From the NCBI GenBank assembly GCA_002436065.1, contig DIXP01000109.1, forward strand, positions 31,045 to 95,044: a stretch of DNA of 64,000 nt. Reading direction: 5' to 3'. The position numbers and the translations under genes are program-made. Below are positions 33,810 through 42,531 of the stretch, piece by piece; within the stretch, counting starts at the first letter, position 1, and each line of letters begins with the position of its first letter. This DNA comes from Chloroflexi bacterium UBA6077 (GTDB lineage Bacteria > Chloroflexota > UBA6077). The notes beneath the pieces are model-generated. The model saw only the letters and a program-made list of their open reading frames with translations, had not been told where the DNA came from and made no database searches.

Positions 33810-35318
33810 CTACCGCAACCCAACCGGACACTCCCCACACCGCCTGGCCTCGCAGTACCGCCTGTACAGATGAAGCAGCCCCTGCTGCCGGCACGCCGAC
33901 CGGGCCTCCCGCGGCCGCGGCGCCCCCACGATCTGCACCGCCATGTATCGGCTGATCTCGTTGTCGCCCCGCTTGGGATACGCCCGGTAGCCATCCAGGG
34001 CGCGTCTCCCCAGCCCCTCATCGCCGACGTGGGCGGCCAAGCCCGCCAGAAAGGGCAGGAACAGGTTGACCGCTATCTCGGCTGCTCGCTGACGGCCGAT
34101 CATGCCGGCCGGGCGCCGCATCGGCAACCCGAAGTCACACCGTGCGGACCAGTAGCCGCCGCGAGCATCACCCAGCAGCAGCCCTTCCATCGCCCTCGGC
34201 ACCAGCCTGGGCTCCAACCCCAGGATCAGCCGCACCAGGACATCGACAAGCCCCTGATCGGGCCACCGGACCGCCAGCCGGGCAAAGCTCGCCACCCGCC
34301 GGGTGGGAAAGTTGGCAGGCCGCACCCTGAAGAACTCCCACTCCGAGGGCAGCATCACCCCACCTACCCGCTCCCTGCCCCTCCGCGCCCACAGCCTCTC
34401 CAGCCCCTCGGCGTATCCATCGCTCGGTCCCATTCCCCGCTGGGATGGCAGCAACCCCGCCGCCCCCAGCATCAACCCCTCCAGATCGAAAGCCGCTCCC
34501 CCCAGCTCAGCTGCAGCGCCACCCTCCCCTGCGTCACCCCACCCCTCGGTGGTGCCGCCTCCCCGTCCATCCCGTCCATCCCGTCCGCCCGATCCGACCG
34601 GTCCGATCTGCCCATCCTGTCCATCTCGTGTCCCCGCGTCCCCGTCCCCCCGTCCGGCAAACGCCCGCGCCACCTCCAGCGGCACCAACTCCGCCAGCCT
34701 CCGAAAGGGCCGGCGGTTCTGCGTGTATCCCAGCCCCTCGGCAACCCCCTCATAGAGGATCTGCTCAGGAGGGCAGCACGCAAGGTCGGACTCGAACCGC
34801 CCAGCCTTGGCTGCAAACCGCTCCACACCGCACCGCTCCAGCAGACCGCCCAGATCGATCCTCCCCTCCGACCAGCAGGGCGACGGTCGGGGCGCAGGGT
34901 CCTGTAGGTGCGTCATCAACTCGGCCAGCGGCAGCGCCAGGTGGTCGGCGAGGGCGAGGACAGGCACCTCCACACCATCTTGGCGCAAGGTCGGCCCGTG
35001 GTCATCGTGCCACATCACCACCTGCAGCCCCACCCCGTTGTAGTGGCGATCGCGATGGTGGCCATGGGCGCGCCAGTCCGAGGAGCGGACGTGCGCCTCC
35101 ACCTCCCCGCCCCTGAGCACGGATCCGGGCCACGAGATGAGGGCCCCCACGAAGTCCGGCCCCCGGCCCCAACGTCGCCGGCCGGGATAGACCACCTGGA
35201 TCTCGTCGCCCTGCACCGTCCTCAGCGGAGGGCTCAAGTCCCGCTGTGTCTCCCACAGCCGGACCACGAGGCTCTCCGGAATGGCCGGTCTGGCCTGGTT
35301 TCCGCCCTCAGCGCTCAC
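33810..35318 (-). CDS. DUF2851 family protein
   Basis: A 502-aa protein of a family without known function. The N-terminal core is characteristic: VVYPGRRRWGRGPDFVGALI, then RGGEVEAHVRSSDWRAHGHH and VVMWHDD. The C-terminal region (KRGDNEISRYMAVQIVG, then CEARRCGECPVG) has a cysteine trio that might bind metal. The PD-(D/E)xK-like arrangement of D and E-x-H residues at the N-terminus might suggest a nuclease-type fold, but that is only a guess. The middle region holds a low-complexity Arg/Gly/Asp linker (DGQDGQIGPVGSGGRDGRDG). The start is GTG. It precedes the GDPD gene. Confidence 0.78.
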   Translation of the reverse strand: MSAEGGNQARPAIPESLVVRLWETQRDLSPPLRTVQGDEIQVVYPGRRRWGRGPDFVGALISWPGSVLRGGEVEAHVRSSDWRAHGHHRDRHYNGVGLQVVMWHDDHGPTLRQDGVEVPVLALADHLALPLAELMTHLQDPAPRPSPCWSEGRIDLGGLLERCGVERFAAKAGRFESDLACCPPEQILYEGVAEGLGYTQNRRPFRRLAELVPLEVARAFAGRGDGDAGTRDGQDGQIGPVGSGGRDGRDGRGGGTTEGWGDAGEGGAAAELGGAAFDLEGLMLGAAGLLPSQRGMGPSDGYAEGLERLWARRGRERVGGVMLPSEWEFFRVRPANFPTRRVASFARLAVRWPDQGLVDVLVRLILGLEPRLVPRAMEGLLLGDARGGYWSARCDFGLPMRRPAGMIGRQRAAEIAVNLFLPFLAGLAAHVGDEGLGRRALDGYRAYPKRGDNEISRYMAVQIVGAPRPREARSACRQQGLLHLYRRYCEARRCGECPVGLR

Positions 35319-35523
35319 GGACCACCACCTCTGCCGTGGGGATGCACCTCACCGCTACGCGGCTGTACCGATGTTACCAGGCCGGGGTATGGCAGTACAC
35401 CATGGTGCAATTCCACCGCGAAGCACCATGCTGTTGCCTCGCGGTGGCGGAGTATGCTTAACTGGCAGTTGGAGGAGACAAATCACACCAGCATCGCCTA
35501 TTCCCGGCAATGTGGAGACCATA

Positions 35524-36399
35524 GTGATCCAGGATCAACGCCCTGAAGCGTTGGATTCCCCCATGCATGACCAGGATTCGTCGGACCTCGACGAACTGAT
35601 CGCCCTCATGCACCAGCTCCAAGGATTGGATTTGGGCTTGTACAAGCGGGGAACAGTGGCCCGCAGGGTAACTACTCGCCTCCAGCGGTTGGGATACAGC
35701 ACCTACCGCGAATACCTGACCCATCTGATCTCCGCCCCCGACGAGAGCCGCGCCCTCCTCCAGCACGTCACCATCAAGGTGAGCCACTTCTTCCGGACCG
35801 CGGGGCTGTTCACCCTTCTCGGTGAGAAGTTGCTCCCCAACCTCCTGGCCCATACCCGCGACAGCGAGGGACCACGACTCTGGAGCGCCGGTTGCGCCAA
35901 CGGCGAAGAAGCTTACTCCCTCGCCATTCTGCTGGAGCAGATGTGCGCGGAGCGCGGCGGGGAGGTGCCGGCCGCAACCATCTGGGCCACCGATGTGGAC
36001 CAGGCGGCCCTCGATCGGGCGGCGCACGGCCTGTACCCTCGGGATGCGTTCGTGGAGACCCCCTTGGAACTGCTGGAGCGCTATTTCGTCCCGCGGGCGG
36101 GGCGGCTCACCCCCCAGTACGAGTTGCTTCCCACCGTACGAGAGAGGGTAACCTTCTCGCAGCATAACCTTCTATCGGGCAGTCCGCCCTGGAATGGGCA
36201 CCAGCCCGGACTGATCCTGTGTCGCAACGTATTGATATATCTCGTGCGCGCGGCCCAAATGCGGCTGTATCGCTTGTTGCTCGAGACCCTTGCCCCAGGC
36301 GGTTACCTATGCCTGGGGGAATCGGAGCAGCTGCCCGATGAACTGCAACCCCAATTCCATACCGTGGATCGTCACTACCGGATCTACCGCAAGTTGTAA
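35524..36399 (+). CDS. cheR: CheR-type chemotaxis protein methyltransferase
   Basis: A 291-aa SAM-dependent methyltransferase of the CheR family. The N-terminal helical domain (YKRGTVARRVTTRLQRLGYSTYREYLTHL) is followed by the SAM-binding region LWSAGCANGEEAYSLAILL, then WATDVDQAALDRAAHGLY, and ILCRNVLIYL. It adds methyl groups to receptor glutamates in the usual system. I prefer the GTG at 35524 because GGAGA lies about 8 nt ahead of it; the ATG at 35563 has no ribosome site. No other chemotaxis gene is nearby, so the role may differ. The divergent gene encodes the DUF2851 protein. Confidence 0.88.
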   Translation: MIQDQRPEALDSPMHDQDSSDLDELIALMHQLQGLDLGLYKRGTVARRVTTRLQRLGYSTYREYLTHLISAPDESRALLQHVTIKVSHFFRTAGLFTLLGEKLLPNLLAHTRDSEGPRLWSAGCANGEEAYSLAILLEQMCAERGGEVPAATIWATDVDQAALDRAAHGLYPRDAFVETPLELLERYFVPRAGRLTPQYELLPTVRERVTFSQHNLLSGSPPWNGHQPGLILCRNVLIYLVRAAQMRLYRLLLETLAPGGYLCLGESEQLPDELQPQFHTVDRHYRIYRKL

Positions 36400-36411
36400 T
36401 GTAGTGCTGTT

Positions 36412-36457
36412 CAGAAACTTGAAGTTTCTGTGCTTCGCACAGGGTTCCGGGAACCCT
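36412..36457 (+). terminator. Three contiguous hairpins after cheR
   Basis: Three perfect hairpins lie end to end and share border bases. The first is CAGAAACTT-G-AAGTTTCTG (36412-36430), the second CTGTGC-TTC-GCACAG (36428-36442), the third AGGGTTCC-G-GGAACCCT (36441-36457). They start 13 bp past the cheR stop. No T-run follows. Confidence 0.5.
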
Positions 36458-36505
36458 GGGTTACTCAGGATGACGATGTAGCGGTAAGGGTGACAAGTGA
36501 TGTGA

Positions 36506-36871
36506 GATGGCGAGACGATCGGGTACTGGGACCGCGGATACCTGGAGGAGCTGATAGTCAACCTCCTGGACAACGCCATCCGCTACAGCCCCGAGGGCGG
36601 AGAGATCCATGTAGAGGTGTCGAGAGACGAGTCTGTGGCCCGGCTGAGGGTCACCGACCCGGGGATTGGTATCCCGCCGGAGGTGCTGCCCTCACTCTTC
36701 AAGCGCCACTTCCGGGCGCAAGAGGCCCGGCGGGTGAAGGCTGACGGCATGGGCATAGGTCTCTTCCTCTGCCGCGAGATCGTCCTAGCCCATGGCGGCC
36801 GCATCTGGGTCGAGAGCGAGCCCGGCCAGGTCAGCAGCTTCGTAGTAGAATTGCCCCTACAGCCACAGTGA
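36506..36871 (+). pseudogene. Histidine kinase C-terminal fragment (HATPase domain only)
   Basis: An open frame without a clear start reads GYLEELIVNLLDNAIRYSPE (N box), then VTDPGIGIPPEVLPSLFKRHF (G1, F box) and GMGIGLFLCREIVLAHGG (G2), and ends LPLQPQ. This is the ATP-binding half of a sensor kinase. The dimerisation domain with the phospho-accepting histidine and any sensor part are missing, and a stop codon lies at 36503. It is most likely a truncated gene. A GTG at 36617 could start an 84-aa product, but it would lack the N box. Confidence 0.8.
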
Positions 36872-36918
36872 TGGTTGATGAGTATGGCGGACCTCCCGCC
36901 CGCCACTCATCAACCATC
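36870..36918 (+). terminator. Hairpin at the end of the kinase fragment
   Basis: Arms GATGGTTGATGAGT at 36870-36883 and ACTCATCAACCATC at 36905-36918 pair perfectly over 14 bp around a 21-nt GC-rich loop. It overlaps the stop codon. No T-run follows. Confidence 0.45.
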
Positions 36919-36960
36919 CGGCCCCGACGGGCGTGCCATCTTCGAGTTGACCGAGATTGA

Positions 36961-37170
36961 GAGATTGATGGGGAGCCGGCAATCCGCTGGCGTCGCATCG
37001 TCAGGACCCCTCCAACGCTTATCGACTACGTGGTAGTCCATGAACTGGTGCACCTCCGGGTGAGAACCCATAGCCCGCTCTTCTGGGCCGAGATCTCCAG
37101 GCTAATGCCCGACTTCCAGCTGAGGCGGTCCGCCCTGAAGGAGATGGGGCCGCGTCTCACGATCTACTGA
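36961..37170 (+). pseudogene. YgjP-like (M48-type) metallopeptidase C-terminal fragment
   Basis: The frame reads IRWRRIVRTPPTLIDYVVVHELVHLRV and ends HSPLFWAEISRLMPDFQ and LRRSALKEMG. The zinc site HELVH and the third ligand region H-S-P-x-F-W are intact and match the YgjP/DUF45 family. An in-frame stop lies at 36958 and no start codon or upstream family sequence is present. About two thirds of the gene is therefore missing. Its stop codon falls inside a 17-bp inverted repeat that begins at 37165. Confidence 0.75.
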
Positions 37171-37264
37171 TCCGTGCACAGAGTGCTGAATGATTTCGTC
37201 CGGGTTTCTAGGTCAGCGTAGACGTGAGACGGATGGTGTTTAGAGACCTGTGCACGGATCAGTA
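37165..37264. repeat. 100-bp segment bounded by perfect 17-bp inverted repeats
   Basis: TACTGATCCGTGCACAG at 37165-37181 and its reverse complement at 37248-37264. It holds no gene. It could be a small non-autonomous transposon or a terminator-like fold. The 37265-37396 stretch after it shows nothing recognisable. Confidence 0.65.
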
Positions 37265-37396
37265 AGTCCATGCGTGGCAACTCCAAACACTTCCAAAGGC
37301 AAGCGCCTCCCAATGAGAGCGTGGACTGGGTGTCAGCGGCACCGAAGAGATAAGACACAGCAGTACATATCTCCCAACCTACCTTAAGAGAGCCTC

Positions 37397-38254
37397 CTAT
37401 GCTCTTGGAAATGGTTCGGCGCCCATCACCTCTTCGCCCCCAAAGCTGAAGTAGTCCAGGTACAACGGGACCGTATCGAAGTAGTCCGCTAGCGAGGTCT
37501 CTTCTACAGGAGAAATCAGCGGGCTGTTACCTATCTGGATCACTGATGCATCAACGCTGGCTCGGATTACCTCCTGAATAGCCCTTATCGACTCAGCTTC
37601 GTCTTGGTTCAGCTCCTTGTCTTCCAGGAGTATCATCAGCTCAATATCGAACGGTGGATTCGAGACCGTCGGCAGCCAGAATCGAAGCTGTCGAACCGCT
37701 CCATTGAAGGCATCGAAGAGCTCTGGATCCTCATCATGGAAGACCTGAATGGCTTTGCAGACAGGCGCTTGAAACTGCGAATCCAGTGGGGCTCGAAGCG
37801 CGGGGCGGTCATATCGCCTGGCCAACCAGTCGACGAATCTCTGCAAACGCTGTGGGCTGGCAGGCCAGGCTTCTGGAGTTATCTCCAATAGGGCGGTCTT
37901 TTCGATCAGCACCCGATACCTCGCGTGTGCGACCAATCCTTGGGAGGGATCGATGGTAAACCAGCGAGCACTGTTGTTTCGAGCGATCTTCTCCAGGAAC
38001 CTTCCCTTGTGAAGCTGACAAATGAGAGCCTCTACCCGAGGTTCGTTGTCAACACTCGCTACAAGGTCACATTCTTGACTGACTAAGACAAGTCTCTCTT
38101 TCGAATCCAAATCCCGACGAATTGGAGCTGTGAGTCCATCAGCCTGGTCGCTCGAAAGGCCATTCCACAAAAAGCACACAGAGGGAGCACCGAAGAGTGC
38201 GCCCTGCCGCCAACCCTTATCCCACAGCTGGCTTCCCAAGCTGCTGTCAACCAT
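37397..38254 (-). CDS. Unknown protein with SQECDLV motif (third gene of the 37-40 kb operon)
   Basis: A 285-aa cytoplasmic protein that I do not recognise. The most conserved-looking part is RLVLVSQECDLVAS at residues 54-67, followed by EPRVEALICQLHKGRF. SQ-x-CD-L stretches of this kind occur in uncharacterised proteins of accessory regions. The C-terminal third is acidic (ELMILLEDKELNQDEAES). The ATG at 38254 overlaps the stop of the preceding gene as TGATG, so the two are translationally coupled. No signal peptide or membrane segment is seen. Base composition is lower in GC than the flanking housekeeping genes, which suggests transfer. Function unknown. Confidence 0.6.
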   Translation of the reverse strand: MVDSSLGSQLWDKGWRQGALFGAPSVCFLWNGLSSDQADGLTAPIRRDLDSKERLVLVSQECDLVASVDNEPRVEALICQLHKGRFLEKIARNNSARWFTIDPSQGLVAHARYRVLIEKTALLEITPEAWPASPQRLQRFVDWLARRYDRPALRAPLDSQFQAPVCKAIQVFHDEDPELFDAFNGAVRQLRFWLPTVSNPPFDIELMILLEDKELNQDEAESIRAIQEVIRASVDASVIQIGNSPLISPVEETSLADYFDTVPLYLDYFSFGGEEVMGAEPFPRA

Positions 38255-39096
38255 CACTTGGCATTCTTGGTTCTCTTGATTGGGCGAAGATGGCCTTCCT
38301 TGTAGATACCACCCTCTCGGGCAAGAGCCGCAATCTCACGTTCCTCGGCGGTTTCCGGTGTCTCAGGCATCTGCGTGAATGGCGCAGTGAAAGCGCTTGA
38401 AGTGCGTCGTCTGGATCGTTCGGTGCGCGTTAAAGCATGCGGCAACGGCCTGGCAACTGCGTACAGGCGTGCGAGGCCGATCTCGTCGTTCTCCAGCATC
38501 TGAGATGGCGTTCGCCCATCCGCGCTTCTAGGAGTGTCCAGCCAAGCACGCAGAGCATCTGCTGTCTTGCTGTACTCTGCCGCTCTTTCCAGCACTTCCC
38601 TGGTCGCCAGGATCCGTCTGGCATTATCGTCTGAGATCTTCTCGATGTCGTTCCATCTATGCAAGGTCTGCCTAGTAACGCGTAGAAGCTTCGCGACCCG
38701 CTTGTCAGATAGCCCTGTCTGCTCCTTTATCCATCGAAGGGCTGCGATCTGAGGCGGCAATTCCTCGTCCGGCCGCTCGACAGCTGCTGTTGTCACCGAG
38801 GCCTTGACCTCTTCTGGCACCCGTTTCGCTGGTTCGACAGAGGATACTGTAGCGGTGCGACGGGCCTCCCATGTGGCGACAGGTGTGCATCTTGTCCAAC
38901 CATCAGTATTGCTCGCGATCCAACATCGGAAGTAGGCTCGAAGCAGCAAGTCAGCTAGAGATGCATCCTGTGGGCTAGTTGAGAGTCTGCCCTCAGTGGT
39001 AACAACACCGCATGATCCGACAGGCCCCGTGATCCGCCTCCAGATGGTTCGATCCTGAGTTTTGCTGGTGAAATCGCTGGATTCAGTCAGTTGCAT
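38254..39096 (-). CDS. Helix-turn-helix protein with MbcA/ParS-like domain (second gene of the operon)
   Basis: A 280-aa protein. Residues about 115-165 form an XRE-like HTH (LRWIKEQTGLSDKRVAKLLRV, then TRQTLHRWNDIEK). Residues about 180-215 (ALRAWLDTPRSADGRTPSQML) follow the W-L-x-x-P, G-R-T-P pattern of the Xre/MbcA/ParS antitoxin domain. Residues 1-100 are unlike any family I know. The C-terminal tail is basic (RPIKRTKNAK). The ATG at 39096 overlaps the upstream gene by 14 bp and follows GGAG by 9 nt. It may bind DNA and act as antitoxin or autoregulator of the operon; this is inference. Confidence 0.65.
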   Translation of the reverse strand: MQLTESSDFTSKTQDRTIWRRITGPVGSCGVVTTEGRLSTSPQDASLADLLLRAYFRCWIASNTDGWTRCTPVATWEARRTATVSSVEPAKRVPEEVKASVTTAAVERPDEELPPQIAALRWIKEQTGLSDKRVAKLLRVTRQTLHRWNDIEKISDDNARRILATREVLERAAEYSKTADALRAWLDTPRSADGRTPSQMLENDEIGLARLYAVARPLPHALTRTERSRRRTSSAFTAPFTQMPETPETAEEREIAALAREGGIYKEGHLRPIKRTKNAK

Positions 39097-39919
39097 AGCG
39101 CAGTACTCCAAATCGAGAGACGTACTCTTCAGCAACGCACCATCTGAATAGCCGATAATTCGCCCGGTTGAACTCCTTCACCCTGCGGCAGATCGACTCG
39201 ATGTCAGGCAGTTCTCCGCCTTGAGTAGGAGACTCCCAGTAGGCATCCAGGTCCAGCAAGTAGAACGGTTGATCCGAAACCTCCACACCTGGCTTTGGCC
39301 TTACCACGGTACCTACGGGAAACAGACCATGCTGAATATTGATGCCATACGCTTGATCGTAGCGGAAGACCAATTCCTGAAACGACTGACGGAGGTTTTC
39401 AGCGAATGGTGGGACAGCGAGTACACCTAGCAATTCCGGCCTTATCACACTACTCCAGGGTAAACCAGATAATCGGATTTCGTTTATGTATCGCAGCCCG
39501 ATTCGATTGATGAGGGGTGGGTTGATATGCTCCATCAGCGCGGCGAGGGCACGTTTAAGCCGCTCCAGAAAACTGCCGAAATCACCGTAATCTCTCGTTT
39601 CGATTGCCAGGAAATCCGGGGCAAGGATGACTTTCCAGTTGTCATCCAGATCCGCGAATTGCCAGCGATCCGCAGGTTGACCTTGCGGGAGCCGCACTCC
39701 AGATGGGACTACCTCAATGTTCACCTCAACCATGCCACCAGCAAGGATGGGGTAGTCATCCTGAATGGCTCGCTGAAACGGTGCCACATCTGATGCACTG
39801 GCAACGCTTAGCGTACGGGCGAATTTCACTTGGCAAAGTGCCAGAGTGAGTGGGGAGCTCTTGTAGACCACATGGTCTACATCGGGCAAGCCAAGCAATT
39901 CAACGAGCGACTTCTCCAC
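39083..39919 (-). CDS. TIGR04255-like family protein (first gene of the operon)
   Basis: A 278-aa protein. The N-terminal YKSSPLTLALCQVKFARTL, the middle WKVILAPDFLAIETRDYGDFGSFLERL, INRIGLRYINEIRL, and the C-terminal PFYLLDLDAYWES with EFNRANYRLFRWCVAEEYVSRFG match the pattern of the TIGR04255 family. That family is small, has no known function and is often found in accessory regions. The start is GTG at 39919, preceded by GGGAGG with a 5-nt gap. It leads a three-gene operon in which each gene overlaps the next. Function unknown; a defence or toxin-antitoxin role is possible. Confidence 0.65.
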   Translation of the reverse strand: MEKSLVELLGLPDVDHVVYKSSPLTLALCQVKFARTLSVASASDVAPFQRAIQDDYPILAGGMVEVNIEVVPSGVRLPQGQPADRWQFADLDDNWKVILAPDFLAIETRDYGDFGSFLERLKRALAALMEHINPPLINRIGLRYINEIRLSGLPWSSVIRPELLGVLAVPPFAENLRQSFQELVFRYDQAYGINIQHGLFPVGTVVRPKPGVEVSDQPFYLLDLDAYWESPTQGGELPDIESICRRVKEFNRANYRLFRWCVAEEYVSRFGVLRYATD

Positions 39920-40356
39920 TGTGCCCTCCCAACCATGCGAATCATCGACGCCATGTTACATAGCAATTTACAGTCCATATGACACTATACTTTACACAAC
40001 TTCGTTGATTCTGTCCACCCCAGGCTCACGTGCTCCTTGTCGGGAAGGCCACTAGGCTGGATTCTGCGATTCCTCGCCAATCCCCTGCCAACTCACCATA
40101 TACTACTATGTGGCTCGCTTCTTGTGTAGAGTATCATGCCTCGTCCCTGAGATAAGGTTGAACCCGGGCTGCACTACTCAGGGTATCGTCCTGTGCAACA
40201 GAGAATGGGGCAAGGTGCTGCGAAATCGCTTCTGCGAATTACGCCTTCGTGACTGTGAAGCACACTGAAGGGAAAGACCCGCTTCAGCCGTTCTTTCACA
40301 CATGGTATATACTCCATATCACTTGACGATGCAGCCGAGCAAGGAAGGACAAGTCC
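39920..40356. other. Gap of 437 bp before the XRE gene
   Basis: No intact gene is seen. The last 150 bp contain a short open stretch (NYAFVTVKHTEGKDPL, then QPFFHTWYILHIT) and, in another frame, REWGKVLRNRFCELRLR. The latter faintly recalls a RelE/HigB toxin, which would suit a lost partner of the following antitoxin-like gene, but the match is too weak to call. The stretch is AT-richer than its surroundings. Confidence 0.3.
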
Positions 40357-40665
40357 GTGAGCAACGAGTTCGATAGCAACAGGTTCAATGACTTTCTGGA
40401 GGAGATCCGCGAGGAGGCCCGCGCCGAAGGGCCTGAAGCAGAAGCTGAACTCGCCTTCTTTGAGGAGAGATATCGTCTGGCACGGGAACTGATGGTCCGG
40501 CGCCGGCAGCTCAAGTTGACTCAAGCGAGGCTGGCCAAGAAGTCGGGCGTTGGTCAGGCCGAGATCAGCAAGATCGAGAGCGGTCGTTCCAACCCAACCC
40601 TCGAGACATTATCTGTCCTCGCTAAGGCCCTCGATTGCCGCCTCTCCCTGGTCCCCGTTGGCTAG
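40357..40665 (+). CDS. XRE-family HTH protein, HigA antitoxin-like
   Basis: A 102-aa protein. Residues about 46-100 form a complete XRE HTH (LMVRRRQLKLTQARLAKKSG, then VGQAEISKIESGRSNPTLET and LSVLAKALDCRLSLVPV). The N-terminal helix (FNDFLEEIREEARAEGPEA) is like that of HigA-type antitoxins whose toxin gene lies just upstream. No intact toxin gene is present on either side, so this is an orphan. It may have kept a regulatory role. The start is GTG at 40357, preceded by AAGGAAGG. Confidence 0.8.
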   Translation: MSNEFDSNRFNDFLEEIREEARAEGPEAEAELAFFEERYRLARELMVRRRQLKLTQARLAKKSGVGQAEISKIESGRSNPTLETLSVLAKALDCRLSLVPVG

Positions 40666-40683
40666 ACCAGCATCCGGCACTGC

Positions 40684-42531
40684 CTACAGCGACGCCTCGC
40701 ACCCCACCTCCCCGCAGCGTCGCAGCCACGGCAGCATCCAGTGCCGCCCAAACACCCCCAGCGCCTCCGGCAGCGTCTCCTCCATGGCCTGCGCGGCTCG
40801 GCAGAAGCCGCTCCGGGGGTCGCCCTCCCAACCCCCACCCCCGCGGACCACCTCCATCAGCACCGCCCTATGAAAGGAAGCCTCCAGCCGATAGGACGAC
40901 AGCGCCTCCCGAAGCCGGCGATCGCCGCCGCAATCCACCCTCCCCAGCAACCGGCCCGCTGCCGCCAGCCGGTCCTCGCCCAGCCGCAGCGAGGCCAACT
41001 GCTCCCGAGCCTCACGGGATGGCTCCATCGGCGGGAAGGGCAACGTCGCCCAACTCCCGTCCGCCCCGTAACCGCAGAAGCGCAGATGGCCTCCCGCCGC
41101 CGCCTCGCCCAGCCGGTAGTACCGCGCAAGGGAAACGCCAGCCGCATCCCCACCCACAGCCCGGCAGTACTCCTCCACGGCAGAGGACACCCCTTCCGGA
41201 TCCCAACTGCCCCTGGCGTAGGCGTACAGTTGAAGGGGATACAGCCACCAGGAGAGGGCCCCGAAAACCAGCGCGGACACGCTCTCCACGCCCGCTGCCC
41301 GGTAGGCCGCCAGGTCGCTCCCCACCAGAGATGGCAGGCTGGCCGGGCGGCCCAGCAGGATGGGGTCCCCATAGTACTCCAGCACGGTGACGTCCCCCCC
41401 TCGGCCAGAGACCGCCCCCCGCAGCGCCCGCATGTAGCCCTGGTTGCGGGGGCAATCCCCATCGATCGAGTGGAGGTAGCAGCGCTCCCGCGGCGCGTAC
41501 AGCAGCCCGACGCCCTCCGGAGCACCCTCCACCGCCCCCAGCGACTCGTGGTACAGCAGCCCGGACACCCTTGCCCCCGGCCGGGCCGCCCTCAACCCCT
41601 CCGCCGCCGCCATGACGGCCCTCCACATCTGCTGGTGGCCCGATAGCGATCGGCACTCCGGACAGGAGCACCAGGGGTCCTCCCTCGCGTCGTACGGCCA
41701 GAGATGGTAGAGGTCGGCGGGGGGCAGCATCTCGGCGAAGCGGCGCGCTCCCTCGGAGAGCAGCTGCAGGGTGCGAGGATTGCCCGTGCAGAAGTTGCCG
41801 TCGAGCCTGCGCGTGCCCCCCTGCATCCTGCACAGCTCCGGCTCCGCCTCTCGAAGCTCGGGCGATAGCAGCTTCGGGAGGCTGTGCCCCCCCAACTCCA
41901 GCGCGATGCCTCGGCGCTCCAGCTCCGGCAGCAGCGGCGAGATGTCCCCCGGCGGGAGGCGGTTGAAGTGGACGAACAGCCGGTTCAGCCGCATCTTCCC
42001 CATCCAGTCCACCAGATCGAGCATCTCGCCCAGCCAGTCCTGGAACGGGGCGGCACCCGGCCACCAGGAGAGGCAGCCATCGGCGATGCCCCTCTTACGG
42101 AAGGCCGGCGTGGAAAGGATAGAGACGGGCGGGGGAGGGCCATCCAGGGGGCGGACCACCTCCCCATCGTGGCCCGGCTTCACCCATCGCGCCCCCAGCA
42201 CTTCCAGGAGGGCGTAGGCGGCGTGCAGCACAGCGGCGGGGCCGCCCCCGGCCACCGCGTAGCGGCGACCATCCCCCCGCACGAGGATTGCCCCCTCTGG
42301 GATCTGACCCTCCGGTGGCAGCCCCGCGCCATCGAGAGCGGTCTCCGAACTCCCGACGTAGACCTCCAGGTCGGCCCCGGGCAGCAGCCTGGGCAGGTAC
42401 CGCCCCAGCTCCTGGGCGGCAAAGCGCACCGGCGCCTCCCCGCCCAGGGCGTGGATCGCCACACCCCCCGCCCTCAGGGGCCCTTCCCCTCCTTGGGAAA
42501 ATGGTGCATAAAGGGACATAACATAGTCCAT
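40684..42531 (-). CDS. DUF4838-like protein (glycosidase-type fold)
   Basis: A 615-aa protein. An N-terminal alpha/beta domain (FAAQELGRYLPRLLPGADLEVYVGSSE) of the kind that precedes many glycosidases is followed by a TIM-barrel-like part (LVDWMGKMRLNRLFVHFNRL). The pattern DPWCSCPECRSLSGHQQMWR is the mark of the DUF4838 group. WP and CP pairs and TVLEYYGDPILLGRP fit a sugar-active enzyme, but no catalytic pair is sure. No signal peptide is evident. I take the ATG at 42531 (MDYVMSLYAPF); 42519 is the alternative, and neither has a clear ribosome site. It is divergent from the large regulator. Confidence 0.65.
   Translation of the reverse strand: MDYVMSLYAPFSQGGEGPLRAGGVAIHALGGEAPVRFAAQELGRYLPRLLPGADLEVYVGSSETALDGAGLPPEGQIPEGAILVRGDGRRYAVAGGGPAAVLHAAYALLEVLGARWVKPGHDGEVVRPLDGPPPPVSILSTPAFRKRGIADGCLSWWPGAAPFQDWLGEMLDLVDWMGKMRLNRLFVHFNRLPPGDISPLLPELERRGIALELGGHSLPKLLSPELREAEPELCRMQGGTRRLDGNFCTGNPRTLQLLSEGARRFAEMLPPADLYHLWPYDAREDPWCSCPECRSLSGHQQMWRAVMAAAEGLRAARPGARVSGLLYHESLGAVEGAPEGVGLLYAPRERCYLHSIDGDCPRNQGYMRALRGAVSGRGGDVTVLEYYGDPILLGRPASLPSLVGSDLAAYRAAGVESVSALVFGALSWWLYPLQLYAYARGSWDPEGVSSAVEEYCRAVGGDAAGVSLARYYRLGEAAAGGHLRFCGYGADGSWATLPFPPMEPSREAREQLASLRLGEDRLAAAGRLLGRVDCGGDRRLREALSSYRLEASFHRAVLMEVVRGGGGWEGDPRSGFCRAAQAMEETLPEALGVFGRHWMLPWLRRCGEVGCEASL

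Noticed and set aside
40170..40356. A possible HigB/RelE toxin upstream of the XRE gene
   Set aside because: Only a short REWGKVLRNRFCELRLR-like stretch is seen and the frame closes; too weak to call.
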